Below, piece by piece: positions 35,263-44,545 of a stretch of DNA of 64,000 nucleotides (its first letter is position 1; each line of letters opens with the position of its first letter). The stretch lies in contig OZ242170.1 of assembly GCA_965205545.1 (NCBI GenBank), positions 1,922,001 to 1,986,000 on the forward strand, read 5' to 3'. A model generated the notes under the pieces. That model had not been told where the DNA came from, made no database searches, and saw only the letters and a program-made list of their open reading frames with translations. The position numbers were made by a program, and so were the translations under genes. The DNA is from Bin55 sp965205545 (GTDB lineage: Bacteria; Pseudomonadota; Gammaproteobacteria; Pseudomonadales; Azotimanducaceae).

Positions 35263-36777
35263 TCACTTAAATCCCACTCTGCGTCTTAAGCGCTCAAGGA
35301 TTTTGAACGTTGCCAATGTGTCTCGCTTGCAATACTCTCTGAGATTTTGAAAAACCTCCTGCCGTTCGACTTCATCCTCGGCATTCATTGCGTATAGGTA
35401 GGCGATAGATGCCAAGGTACCGTCGTCAATTTCTAGGTCGGAGTAGTCGGACCTGCCCATAACTGGAAAGACGCTCTTCAAGGAAAAGGATCCCCGAAAT
35501 TCTGGGTGGTAGTAGTGGTGGCGAACAAATGGAGCGATGTCTACGAGTCGATCTCGAATCCCTAGGAGTGGCGACTCAAGATCTGAAAACTCGATCGCTA
35601 GATTTTCGATTTGCGTCTTCTCGTATGCCGTATACATCGTTATCGATCCGTTTCTGCCCAATTGCTCAATAAGTTGCTCAGCAACGGCACGTCGAGGGTC
35701 CGTGAGATCTTCGTGCAAATAGTCGCTATGTTTAAGAGAACCGTCTCTAGATTCTTTGTGCACGGAGAACGTGAACGGAATTGCCTGGTAGGGACGAGTA
35801 CCTTCAAATAGCGGAACGGCGGGAACAATCGTCTCGAAATCCAAATGGCGTATGGGCGTAGTGAGGCTGGATACTTTGTCTTCCAAGTCACTCTGTCTTC
35901 TCCATCTAGCCCTATTGTTTATGACGCTCTTCCGGATTTGTGTATTGATTTCATTGAGTGGATAGTCGTCTGGCACGTCTCGAATTTCCTCGATGCCATA
36001 CTCGATTAGTTCAGTCTCTTGCGTGAATTTCCAAAACTCACTTAGGGGATGGTCAAGTTCCGGTATCTTGCCCGCACAGTGACCGATGAATGGACAATCG
36101 TAGGGGTGCGTGCAGTGGGCGCCCATGGCTACGTCCGGAGGGCTTTCGTCGGCAAGAGTGCGTTTCATGAATTCAACTTCGGCACCGACAGATCCCACAA
36201 AATCCTGAACTTCCTGCCATTGAGGATGTTCCTTGAATAGCTTGCGTACATTTAGCGACTTGCCTCGAATGTAGTCTCGATTGAGCGTGAGTACGCAAGC
36301 ATCACGCACGTCAATCTTGCATCCTCGCAGCACCCAGAATTGAAGGGCCAAATCTTCGATGTGCTCCGGTTTTGGTCTTGTGGTCGACTTGACCTCAACA
36401 ATACGCCAACCGCCATTGGATAGTCTTTGCAACACGTCGACCCGACACCGAACGCGCCTAAATTGAAATGCAGGCTCAAACAGCGCTGGAATCGACGAGT
36501 CCTCAATGAGCTCCTGTGTCTCCTTGATTGCCTCGCGAAAATGCTCAGGATCGTGACCTATGAGTCGTCCTTTTGGATAACGTTTTCGAGCTAACTCCCC
36601 AACTTCCGTTCCCATGTCGAATCTGTATTGGGTCGCTGCGTCGGGTTCCTGCATTAGATCTCGGTTGTATACCTCATGCCAAAGTCGCAATTGGCATTGC
36701 ATGCCCGACATGAATCGAGACTTCGACAGATAGGGTTTGTGGCTTGATGCTCTCAAATCAATGTTTGTTCTTTCCAC
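35263..36777 (-). CDS. DUF2779 protein: Cas4-like nuclease plus predicted exonuclease domain
   Basis: A 504-residue protein. The N-terminal half resembles PD-(D/E)XK nucleases of the Cas4/AddB type. An early cysteine is in GMQCQLRLW, the active-site strands are RCRVDVL and IVEVKSTT, and three cysteines in HCTHPYDCPFIGHC could complete an iron-sulphur cluster. The C-terminal half is DUF2779, with a DEDD-exonuclease-like pattern: LDFETIVPA, YTAYEKTQIENL and YCKRDTLATF. The family is often found near defence or repair genes; its role is not established. It is 36 bases upstream of idi on the same strand, so it may be cotranscribed with the sterol genes by accident of insertion. Confidence 0.8.
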   Translation of the reverse strand: MERTNIDLRASSHKPYLSKSRFMSGMQCQLRLWHEVYNRDLMQEPDAATQYRFDMGTEVGELARKRYPKGRLIGHDPEHFREAIKETQELIEDSSIPALFEPAFQFRRVRCRVDVLQRLSNGGWRIVEVKSTTRPKPEHIEDLALQFWVLRGCKIDVRDACVLTLNRDYIRGKSLNVRKLFKEHPQWQEVQDFVGSVGAEVEFMKRTLADESPPDVAMGAHCTHPYDCPFIGHCAGKIPELDHPLSEFWKFTQETELIEYGIEEIRDVPDDYPLNEINTQIRKSVINNRARWRRQSDLEDKVSSLTTPIRHLDFETIVPAVPLFEGTRPYQAIPFTFSVHKESRDGSLKHSDYLHEDLTDPRRAVAEQLIEQLGRNGSITMYTAYEKTQIENLAIEFSDLESPLLGIRDRLVDIAPFVRHHYYHPEFRGSFSLKSVFPVMGRSDYSDLEIDDGTLASIAYLYAMNAEDEVERQEVFQNLREYCKRDTLATFKILERLRRRVGFK

Positions 36778-37223
36778 GGGATTGGCTCTAGTATGCCCCC
36801 AACAGAATTCTGGTGTATTTCCTCTAGCGTCACGATAGCAAGACTAACGACGAAATATGTCGCAATTGACCGATGTCTGGCGATCAGTAGACGTTAGTGT
36901 TGAACCTTGCCTCAACGAATTGGCATGCTTCTTCGCACGAGTATGATGTTCTGCCAAGTCGGTGACTTTTGGCACCTGCGGCAAATGCTTCAGATCCGGA
37001 TAGGTGAACCGCTCGTTTAAAGTTGCACTCTCTTTTCGATCATACGTGGTTAGTGCCGAGCAGAGTTCTAGCAAATGAAGTTGTGAAATCGCAATACGAC
37101 CTCAAGTGGTAGTATGAGTGGTCGGGATCTAACCATTTAATACCTTAAATTTAATATGTAAAATATAATTAATAGCTTATTTAGAGTATTATAAAGAAAT
37201 AGCGACTCTCAGCATCATACCGA
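36778..37223. other. AT-rich divergent intergenic region
   Basis: About 446 bases between the divergent DUF2779 and hipB-like genes. The part from about 37130 to 37200 is strikingly AT-rich and should hold the hipBA promoter. A 76-residue reverse-strand frame (36844-37074) reads as weakly protein-like (YPDLKHLPQVPKVTDLAEHH) and could be a small gene or remnant; I do not recognise it. Confidence 0.45.
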
Positions 37224-37586
37224 ATGGCAATTCACGCAATCAAAAGAGTAACAAAGAAACTAGGAGAAGACCTGCGAGTTGCACGCCTCAGGCGCCGGTG
37301 GTCTCAAAAGGACCTCGCGTTGAAAGCTGGGGTATCAATTGGGACCGTTCAAAGAACCGAGTCGGGAGATCCTGGAATAGCCATCGGGACTATAGTCATG
37401 TTTTTTCACTTGTTTGGTTGCCAGAGCCAAATTGAAAATGCTTTAGACCCTTCAACAGATGAACTTGGGCTCGTAGCAGATTTCTTCCATCTCCCCAAGA
37501 GAATTCGGTCGGCCAGACATGCCAATCCCAAACAAAATGTCATCTTGGACGATAGCGGGAGACCCGAGGATGTCGTCTCTTTCTAA
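37224..37586 (+). CDS. HipB-like XRE antitoxin
   Basis: A 120-residue protein with an HTH at about residues 14-65: LGEDLRVARLRRRWSQKDLA, then GVSIGTVQRTESGDPGIAIG. Such proteins neutralise HipA kinases and repress their own operon. The C-terminal 35 residues are polar and may bind the kinase. The hipA gene starts on the last base of this stop codon, so the pair is strongly coupled. The AT-rich leader upstream is a plausible operator region. Confidence 0.85.
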   Translation: MAIHAIKRVTKKLGEDLRVARLRRRWSQKDLALKAGVSIGTVQRTESGDPGIAIGTIVMFFHLFGCQSQIENALDPSTDELGLVADFFHLPKRIRSARHANPKQNVILDDSGRPEDVVSF

Positions 37587-38827
37587 TGGAACAGAAAAGA
37601 CGGATTAACGTCGTTCTGGGCGTTGCGAAACATCACGTTGGCGAGCTCATTTTCGAAGAGAAAAGTAATCGACAAAGCTCGGCTTTTCGATATGTAGACG
37701 ATTGGCTGGAAAACCCGGTTGCATTCGCTATTGCTCCAAGCATGGGTCTGACTGACGAGTGGTATTTCTTTAGTGGAAGCGAACGAGAATCTCTGCCAGG
37801 GCCACTAAGTGACGCAGGACCGGACAATTGGGGCCGAAACGTACTTCAAACCGCAGCTGGGCGTCGATTACGTGAGATTGAAGTGCTTTTGGCAGCTAAC
37901 GACGCTACGCGAATGGGGGCACTGAGGTTTGTTGATGAGGAAGGTTCGATCATGTCAACCTCAGCAAGTTCTGTTCCAAGAATGGCATCTTTATCCGATC
38001 TCAGACGTTTGAATATCGTGTTTGAACGCGGGGATGGCGATCTTGCGACGCTGGCACGCCAACTTCAAGGAACAGGAGGCAGCTTAGGAGGTGCGAGACC
38101 CAAATCAGCGATTTTCGACGATGACCACTTGTCGATAGCCAAGTACACTTCCGAGAGGGACACTCTACCTGTTGAACGCATGGAAGTCGCCACCCTTAAC
38201 CTTGCTAGAGAAGTTGGGATTAGAGCACCCACAGCACGTCTGGAACTTGCCAGCTCAGCGCTTCCCGTAGCGATCATACGTAGATTCGACAGATGTGGGA
38301 CAGATCGCGTGCACTATGTCTCTGCAAAGAGCTTCTTGGGATTGCAGGGAAACCGAGACGTTGCGTACTACACGGACTTGGCATACGCCATGAGACAGCA
38401 TTGCGGAAATGGCCAACAAACTCTTGCAGAATTGAGTGAACTGTATCGTCGGGTGCTGTTCACCATACTAGTTTCAAATACTGACGATCACTTGAAGAAC
38501 CACGGCTTCTTGTACTTAGGCAACGAGAGATGGCAACTCTCGCCAGCCTTCGACATCAATCCCCAACCATTTCGCCACTCTCAGCTAAAGACAGGCATAT
38601 CCGAGTCAAGCGGCTTCGATGCATCAATAGAAGCAGCCATCGAGGCAAGCCCTTCGTTTGAAATCGACGAAATCGATGCAAAATCGTTGGCACGTTCGAT
38701 GGCGCAGACCATTGCTGGAAAATGGAGACGCTGGTGCATGCGGGCAGGAATGACCAATCGTGATTGCACTAGATACACTTCTGCCTTTGAGCATTCCGAG
38801 ATGGCTTACGCTCTGAAATTGCATTGA
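37586..38827 (+). CDS. HipA-like serine/threonine kinase toxin
   Basis: A 413-residue HipA-family kinase. Typical elements are the N-terminal subdomain with GPLSDAGPDNWGRNVL, the Gly-rich loop GTGGSLGGARPK, lysine in LSIAKYTS, the catalytic NTDDHLKNHGF (Asp and Asn), and the metal-binding SPAFDINPQP. HipA toxins phosphorylate translation factors such as glutamyl-tRNA synthetase and cause growth arrest. All motifs look intact, so this module is probably functional. It is the downstream partner of the HipB-like gene. Confidence 0.9.
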   Translation: MEQKRRINVVLGVAKHHVGELIFEEKSNRQSSAFRYVDDWLENPVAFAIAPSMGLTDEWYFFSGSERESLPGPLSDAGPDNWGRNVLQTAAGRRLREIEVLLAANDATRMGALRFVDEEGSIMSTSASSVPRMASLSDLRRLNIVFERGDGDLATLARQLQGTGGSLGGARPKSAIFDDDHLSIAKYTSERDTLPVERMEVATLNLAREVGIRAPTARLELASSALPVAIIRRFDRCGTDRVHYVSAKSFLGLQGNRDVAYYTDLAYAMRQHCGNGQQTLAELSELYRRVLFTILVSNTDDHLKNHGFLYLGNERWQLSPAFDINPQPFRHSQLKTGISESSGFDASIEAAIEASPSFEIDEIDAKSLARSMAQTIAGKWRRWCMRAGMTNRDCTRYTSAFEHSEMAYALKLH

Positions 38828-38843
38828 ACCGCTTAGGTTTTTT
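38827..38843 (+). terminator. Weak terminator after hipA
   Basis: AACC-GCTTA-GGTT followed by TTTT directly after the hipA stop. The stem is only four base pairs, so termination would be weak. Confidence 0.35.
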
Positions 38844-39217
38844 AACGATCAAGATGTCTCCGGAACCGCCACATCAGCAAGACTATGTGCTCTAAACGCT
38901 TCGACGACAGCAACGTGACACTCTGTCGGACACCGCACGAACCGTGCTATTGCCATTAATAAAAGTGTTCGTAACAAGCATGTCTGAGAAGAGCTTTTGA
39001 GGTCTGGCGAGTTCTTGCCTCAATTTGAGGAAAGTACTCACTAACAAAAAGCTTATTGGGTGCTAGAATCCAAGAAGACTAGGGGGTTAGGTACAGTGAA
39101 AGTCGGCGAACCTGATGCTTGCCATTAACTACTCGTTAAAGGTGGAGAATCGATCAGGCCTGAAGTGAGTGGCACGCTCCCGGCGACTCGAATACACGCT
39201 AGATCGTAACTTGGGCG
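38844..39217. other. Intergenic region, nothing recognised
   Basis: About 375 bases between the convergent hipA and the 218-residue unknown gene. It contains a small near-perfect dyad (CCTCAATTTGAGG near 39017) and AT-rich stretches, but no gene or RNA that I recognise. Confidence 0.45.
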
Positions 39218-39874
39218 TTAGCGACTCTCAATCTTATCGACTACTGGAATCGCTTGGGTCGCAACGTCCAAAAAATCGTCGACTACGCAACGAGTGATTC
39301 GCCCCATCTCAACACTTTCGCATTCTCTATGGAGATCGGGAATGAGGGATTCCCAGTGTTTGACATAGCCGCGAAGATACCTCCACCACGGATACCATGT
39401 GGTGTTCTGACCGTCGCCACTTCCTAATTCACTCTCCAGTACCTGTTGCAAATCGAACCGTCGCGACGCCTGCGACTCGCTCATGTCCTTCAAAAGTAGT
39501 GGAGTACGCACAGCTACAAACCAGCTATTTGGACCTTTGGCGTCCGCTGCTAGAACAATAGCTATGCGATTTCCAGTTGCGGGACTCTTGGCTTCGGAGT
39601 CCTTCCCGTATGGTTTCCAGGCTTTACGATAAATCCAAATCCAGTTTGCGAGAGGCTTGTTTCCGCCATAGGAAAATCCAGTTTGTGTGTCAGACCAATG
39701 TGAAGGCAATCGCTTTGACTGCCTAATTTGGTTGCACAGTCTCTTCAAGAACCGATGACACACTTCGTCTACGATTTTTGGCCACGCGGCATTTACTGCC
39801 ATCGCCACATCCAAGTTCTCGGAGTTTAAGAGCAAGAAATCTTGCACAGCATCGATTTCAGCTTGGGCGGACAC
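39218..39874 (-). CDS. Hypothetical protein downstream of the PD-(D/E)XK gene
   Basis: A 218-residue soluble protein, not recognised as a named family. Tryptophan- and aromatic-rich segments such as PLANWIWIYRKAWKPYG and TTWYPWWRYLRGYVKHW suggest a nucleotide- or nucleic-acid-binding pocket, but this is only an impression. It starts three bases after the stop of the broken PD-(D/E)XK gene and is surely its operon partner. Confidence 0.65.
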   Translation of the reverse strand: MSAQAEIDAVQDFLLLNSENLDVAMAVNAAWPKIVDEVCHRFLKRLCNQIRQSKRLPSHWSDTQTGFSYGGNKPLANWIWIYRKAWKPYGKDSEAKSPATGNRIAIVLAADAKGPNSWFVAVRTPLLLKDMSESQASRRFDLQQVLESELGSGDGQNTTWYPWWRYLRGYVKHWESLIPDLHRECESVEMGRITRCVVDDFLDVATQAIPVVDKIESR

Positions 39875-39877
39875 TGA

Positions 39878-40599
39878 CTACTCGCTAAATTTCCGTTGAC
39901 AGAAGTCGGCCATGTCTCCCAGAAACAATCTAAGGCGATCAACTTCGCAGTCTCTTTTGCAAGTTTGCAGCCAATCCGCAAGTGAGAACTTCGAAATGCG
40001 AAAGTCATCATACGGGTCGCGTGCTTGCAATCCTTTTTGGTGCCTATAGGGGAGAATTCCGAATCGATTAGTCCATCTTGCAGTGAGCTCCCCGATGCAA
40101 ACAGATATGTCCGACGGAGGAGTTCCAGTGGGCGAAAGGTAAACGAGCAGAAAATTGCGACCAAACCGCTCATCGAGATAGTTAAGGTAGTGTCGAATTT
40201 GACCATGTCCGTCGTCTGCATAAGGCTTGTTTTCGATAGCTAAAGCATGGGATTCCTTCACATTGTCGAATTGGACAAGCACATCAATCCGTTGCTTGTC
40301 CGTTATACCAGCTTCGGCTTGAACCGATATATGTGGGCTCTCCAAAAAGAAGCGTGAACCAAGGTCTACAGACTTCCCCAACGAACAGAGAAATCGCTCG
40401 AGAAAGAGCGTTCGTTGACCGTGAGCACCCTCAGGATCAAGCAAATCTGCAATGATCCGCGAGAGTCCTAATTCATCAGTTCTGAGGTAGTCGAACACAT
40501 TGAACCGGTGGGCGTGGCGACGGTCTAGTTCCTGTTCCTTCCTGCGTGTTGTGTCGATGCAGTGGCAAGGTTTGCGAAGAATTCGGTGTATTGCTGCAT
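39878..40599 (-). pseudogene. PD-(D/E)XK nuclease-like protein, frameshifted near its N-terminus
   Basis: The main part (from about 40545 down) carries HRFNVFDYLRTDELGLSRII, then the nuclease-like RIDVLVQF and ALAIENKPYADDGHGQIRHY, as in the PDDEXK_4 group. The natural start appears to be the ATG at 40599 with AAGGGG upstream, encoding MQQYTEFFANLATAST. That frame hits TAG at 40525-40527 after diverging. The body is read in the minus-one frame, joining in about 40541-40560 (TCGACACAACACGC on the coding strand). A shortened product from the GTG at 40498 would lose the N-terminal helices. Either a real mutation or a sequencing or assembly error would explain this. The active site is otherwise intact. 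Confidence 0.75.
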
Positions 40600-40705
40600 A
40601 TCGCCCCTTCGTGCTTTCTCTGTGCGGTCACTGTTGACTTTTCCACTCTCCAAAGCACACCGAAATGCCTAGTGACTAAGTGTCTTGGAAATTTCACTTG
40701 GCTTT

Positions 40706-42538
40706 CTATTCAGTATCCGAGTCTTCCTCGGGCAGGTACTTCTTAAGTTCCTCAATCTGCTCTGCTGTGAAAGCTTTCTGGTGCTCATCTGCGTCGATGA
40801 GCCAATCGGCAGCAATCTCTCTGAGATTGTCCGTGGGCAGTTCATCCATTTTCTCGTACAGTTGCTCAGGGTTTCCCCATACCCAACTAGTAACAACCCG
40901 TTCCATGTACTCATCCCGCTGCTCTTCCTTCAGTTTGTCAGCCCAATCCATAGCCTTTTCGAATTGGGCTTGGTTGATGAGAACCTGGCCAAGAGACCTC
41001 ATCATGGAGTCTCGTGTTTGCTCGTCTCGAGCACGGTCTGTCATGCCAAGCGCCGCCTCCATGTCAGATTGAGCAACTTTCCAAACTACTGTGGATTCCC
41101 AACCGATGCCATCGTATTCTCGAGGCGGTTGCCCCAACGCGAAACGCATCGCCTCCTCTGGATCGCGGTTTGTAAGATTTTCCAGTACGTCAGAAAATAT
41201 ATGCCCATACCATGGCTTAACTTCAGGTTCCGATTGCAGCCATTCGAATACCGCCATAGGATCCTTTCGTGCCCAATTCAACGAGAGATTGATGGCGACG
41301 ATTTCCTTCGCCGTCTCGTTCTTGATTGTGGGTATATATGGAGGGACTTCCTCCGGAAGAGTCCTAACCATACTCATAAGCGCGGACTGTTCAATCCATT
41401 CACGAAATTTCGCAGCCATGCTGTTCCGAGCATCAAGCACAGTTTTTGGATCCGCTTCCATCCATGAACCGATTACGGCACGCTGCAACGACACTACTGT
41501 GCTACCTGATTCCATAATTGCGGCAATCTCCAGAGCGACTGCGGGATTTGTTGTGGCCAGATTCTCTAGAGCGTTCACGATAATGGCACGGATCTCTGGA
41601 TCCATTCCCACTGCTGCGTCCAGCACAATGCGAGGATCCGCCGCTACAACTTCGTCGAATAGAAGTCCAACTATGGCCACGCTAGCGTCGTAGTCAGCAA
41701 GCGACACACTCATCGCCTGCAGCATGTTGCCAAATCCGTCGCGGCTAGTCCACGAGAGAGCAATTCTTCCAAGCAGAGCGCGCTGATCAGGACTTAGTTT
41801 CTCGATGTCAGTGCCGTGAAGCGTTGCGAATTCACGCCACGCTAATGTGGGATCATCGATAGCCCCGTGGCCGCTCAAATTCGCCAACTGATCCAGAATG
41901 AACTGCTCGTTTCCCAACTGAATGGCGATTTCCCGGCGAGCGCTGTCCCTAAGATCGATTCTTGAACGAAGGATGCCTGCAAGTGCAGCTGTTTTTCTGT
42001 CGTCCGACATGTCTTTCGCAAATTCGATCGATCCTTCCAAATCAGTTGCAGACCACTCTTGAAACACGCTACCAATTAGGCGATTCCGCCGAATTTTTGC
42101 GAGAGAGTCGATCTCTTGTAGCGTGTTCTTTGGATCGATTCGCCCAAGTCTCTGAGCTACGGCACTTTGTGTCTCTTCGCGCAGACTACTTGAGCTAAGG
42201 TCTTCAGCAAGCAGAAACAATCGATTGAGCTCTTGTTTCCCGGCACTAGCCGTAATCCGTTGTAGTGACATGGCTCTTCCATAGGAGCTCTTTTGGGTGA
42301 GTAGTGCTTCAAGATCTGCTACATCGGTAATCTGACTAGGAGATTCGGTCCCGTTCGCTCCCACCTCCGACTGCTCGAAACTGACAGATGTTTGCGCGGA
42401 CGACATCGAGTCATCGCGTGGTCTATCCGCGAAGAAAACCGCACCAATTCCAGCAGCCACCGATCCAACTAGTAGACCCACCAAGAATGCTGGCGGATTC
42501 CCGGACTTTGGAGGATTGGTGGACGATTGTGAATTCAT
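40706..42538 (-). CDS. Membrane-anchored alpha-solenoid protein, paralogue 1
   Basis: A 610-residue protein with one N-terminal helix (about residues 16-36) and a long, acidic helical region outside the membrane, ending KYLPEEDSDTE. The solenoid is built of repeats with a recurring W-x(3)-DP core: WMEADPKTVLDAR, WARKDPMAVFEWL. The segment FQEWSATDLEGSIEFAKDMS matches equivalent places in two neighbouring genes, so the three are paralogues. The second ATG is chosen because AGAGG lies eight bases before it. Likely a periplasmic scaffold. Function unknown. Confidence 0.75.
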   Translation of the reverse strand: MNSQSSTNPPKSGNPPAFLVGLLVGSVAAGIGAVFFADRPRDDSMSSAQTSVSFEQSEVGANGTESPSQITDVADLEALLTQKSSYGRAMSLQRITASAGKQELNRLFLLAEDLSSSSLREETQSAVAQRLGRIDPKNTLQEIDSLAKIRRNRLIGSVFQEWSATDLEGSIEFAKDMSDDRKTAALAGILRSRIDLRDSARREIAIQLGNEQFILDQLANLSGHGAIDDPTLAWREFATLHGTDIEKLSPDQRALLGRIALSWTSRDGFGNMLQAMSVSLADYDASVAIVGLLFDEVVAADPRIVLDAAVGMDPEIRAIIVNALENLATTNPAVALEIAAIMESGSTVVSLQRAVIGSWMEADPKTVLDARNSMAAKFREWIEQSALMSMVRTLPEEVPPYIPTIKNETAKEIVAINLSLNWARKDPMAVFEWLQSEPEVKPWYGHIFSDVLENLTNRDPEEAMRFALGQPPREYDGIGWESTVVWKVAQSDMEAALGMTDRARDEQTRDSMMRSLGQVLINQAQFEKAMDWADKLKEEQRDEYMERVVTSWVWGNPEQLYEKMDELPTDNLREIAADWLIDADEHQKAFTAEQIEELKKYLPEEDSDTE

Positions 42539-42673
42539 CTCAATACCTCTTGGAGACACGGGCTATTGACCATGGGAAGACTACCGCCTTTGACTCTCTA
42601 CTGCATTCAGAATCAAGCTTCAAAAAACCTTTGGAACAATTCTGGGTGAGTGTTGAACCATCAGACGCTTCGA

Positions 42674-44416
42674 CTACTCGACTAGATGCTGGTACATTTC
42701 ATGGAGGTGCTTCTTGATGGGCTGCAACTGCTTGCTCGAGAACATGTGCGACATGGAATTTTGAGAAGCCAGTGAATTTGCTACGGTCTGTCTCACGCCT
42801 TCAGATTCAAGACTGTCGATTCGCTCCAACGCGATATCGGGCTCCGCATATACCCAGTTCATAATGACCTGTTCTTGGTAGATGTTGTGAAAGCGTTCGG
42901 GAATTTCCTCCATCATGCTCAACGCGTCATCGATCCTTCCTCTGTGCGCCAAAACATTACCAATTCCTACGTAGGACCACTGCTTGTTTTCTACGTCGCG
43001 CGCTTGCGCTGCCAGTGACATGGCACGCTCTATGTTTCCGTTTTGTGCCACGCTTTGGATTACATTCACTTCTAGTGCGCGACCACGCCATTGCACATTT
43101 ACGGGTTCTTCGAGAGCCCATTCCATAGCCAGTTCAGAGTCATCTAAAGCGACTGCATTGACCAGCCGATACATAAGCCCCCAACGCATGTCCTCGACCT
43201 CGGGAGCAGAATGAATCCAATCGCGGGCAGCTTGAGGATCCATAGTTGCCCAATTGGTAACGATAGTTCCTGCCACGGATCCCTTGCTAGCATCGGAGAG
43301 AATGCCCAACCGCATTGCCGCCTCTGCCGGGAATGTTTCAGACAGAGCCTCAAGCGCTTGTTGCTTGCTCCAATCTTGGATGTCCATGGGAATTGACTCA
43401 ATGGAGTCTAAAACGGCGACAGGGTCCGACCCCACCCAAGCAGACACGATAGCTTGGTGCATTTGAGTTCGAATATCTGGGTCCCCGATCGTGGCCGTAG
43501 CATTGAATGCCATCAACGGGTCGGTTTTTGCCCAGGATTCGAGCAGTAATTGAACGGCTGGACTATTGCTACTAGTTTGCAATGCCACGTCGACCGCCCT
43601 TGCCAGCTCTTCAGTCTCGCCCCGCTCCATCCAAGAGTCGACGATGTGTTGTAGCAATGCGGACTGTGCATCGGTCAAACTTGCGACATCGCCGCCGTGA
43701 TCCTCTAGAAACTTCATCCAGCCCTTCTCTGGGTCCTCGATTGGCTCGACAGCTAACGAAATGGCCAGGTTGTCTGCGAAAACTGTCTCAAGCCCAAGCT
43801 TGCGTGCCAGTTCAATCTGCTGCCTTTCCGATAGGTCGTGTCGCGAAATGAGCACGCCTTCCAATGCATAGCGTTGAGTTTCTTTGTCGAGGCCGAGTGC
43901 CTCGTCCATTGCTGCATCCAGGTTCGCCACCGACCACTCCTCAAACACTGCTGAAGTCAAGGAATGGCGATGAGGTCCCGAAATTCGACCAATTTCTCTC
44001 AGTGCCCGTTCGGGAGCAAGCTGAGCAAGCCGTCGAACGGCCGCTTCCTGAACTTCGTGACGCAAACTCCACGGCTCTACCGTCTGAGATTGACCGAAGA
44101 GCCGGGCAGCAAAATCAGCATTGCCATTCGCGAGATGGTTGTAGAGCAACACGTCGCGACTGGACTTGCTACGTCTCAATAGGTCCTCGAAATTCAGTTC
44201 CTGTGCGTTCGTTTGCTGCTCATCGGATTCGCTACCTAGATTCTCCGTGGTCTTGTTTGGCTGAAGTTCTGACGTAGTAATCGTCTCTGTTGAAGGAGCG
44301 TCTCCAGCAGGGCCCAAATAGTTCGTGTAAACAAATACGCCCGCGCCCACCAACGCAATGCCAACTACTAGCCCCGTTAGTGCACTAATCGTTTTTTGCA
44401 GACTAGTGGAAATCAT
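42674..44416 (-). CDS. Membrane-anchored alpha-solenoid protein, paralogue 2
   Basis: A 580-residue protein with an N-terminal anchor (about residues 11-33) and a helical-repeat body. The repeat core is again W-x(3)-DP: WAKTDPLMAFNAT, WVGSDPVAVLDSI, WATMDPQAARDWI. The paralogue signature is FEEWSVANLDAAMDEALGLD followed by GVLISRHDLSERQQIELA. It lies 135 bases upstream of paralogue 1 and reads the same way, so the genes could be cotranscribed. No catalytic motif is visible. Confidence 0.75.
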   Translation of the reverse strand: MISTSLQKTISALTGLVVGIALVGAGVFVYTNYLGPAGDAPSTETITTSELQPNKTTENLGSESDEQQTNAQELNFEDLLRRSKSSRDVLLYNHLANGNADFAARLFGQSQTVEPWSLRHEVQEAAVRRLAQLAPERALREIGRISGPHRHSLTSAVFEEWSVANLDAAMDEALGLDKETQRYALEGVLISRHDLSERQQIELARKLGLETVFADNLAISLAVEPIEDPEKGWMKFLEDHGGDVASLTDAQSALLQHIVDSWMERGETEELARAVDVALQTSSNSPAVQLLLESWAKTDPLMAFNATATIGDPDIRTQMHQAIVSAWVGSDPVAVLDSIESIPMDIQDWSKQQALEALSETFPAEAAMRLGILSDASKGSVAGTIVTNWATMDPQAARDWIHSAPEVEDMRWGLMYRLVNAVALDDSELAMEWALEEPVNVQWRGRALEVNVIQSVAQNGNIERAMSLAAQARDVENKQWSYVGIGNVLAHRGRIDDALSMMEEIPERFHNIYQEQVIMNWVYAEPDIALERIDSLESEGVRQTVANSLASQNSMSHMFSSKQLQPIKKHLHEMYQHLVE

Positions 44417-44545
44417 GCCAGCTACACTCCATTTCGAATACTCGTGGAAGCTGTTCTGATGGATGGAATGTCTGCATCACCACAGGAGTTCTCAGGTGCT
44501 TACAACCATAGATGCAAATCCGTTGACGATAGGTTACGATTGCTC

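Noticed and set aside
40685..41467. Plus-strand 260-residue frame antisense to a solenoid gene
   Set aside because: Opposite-strand shadow; the minus strand carries the paralogue signature and repeat pattern.
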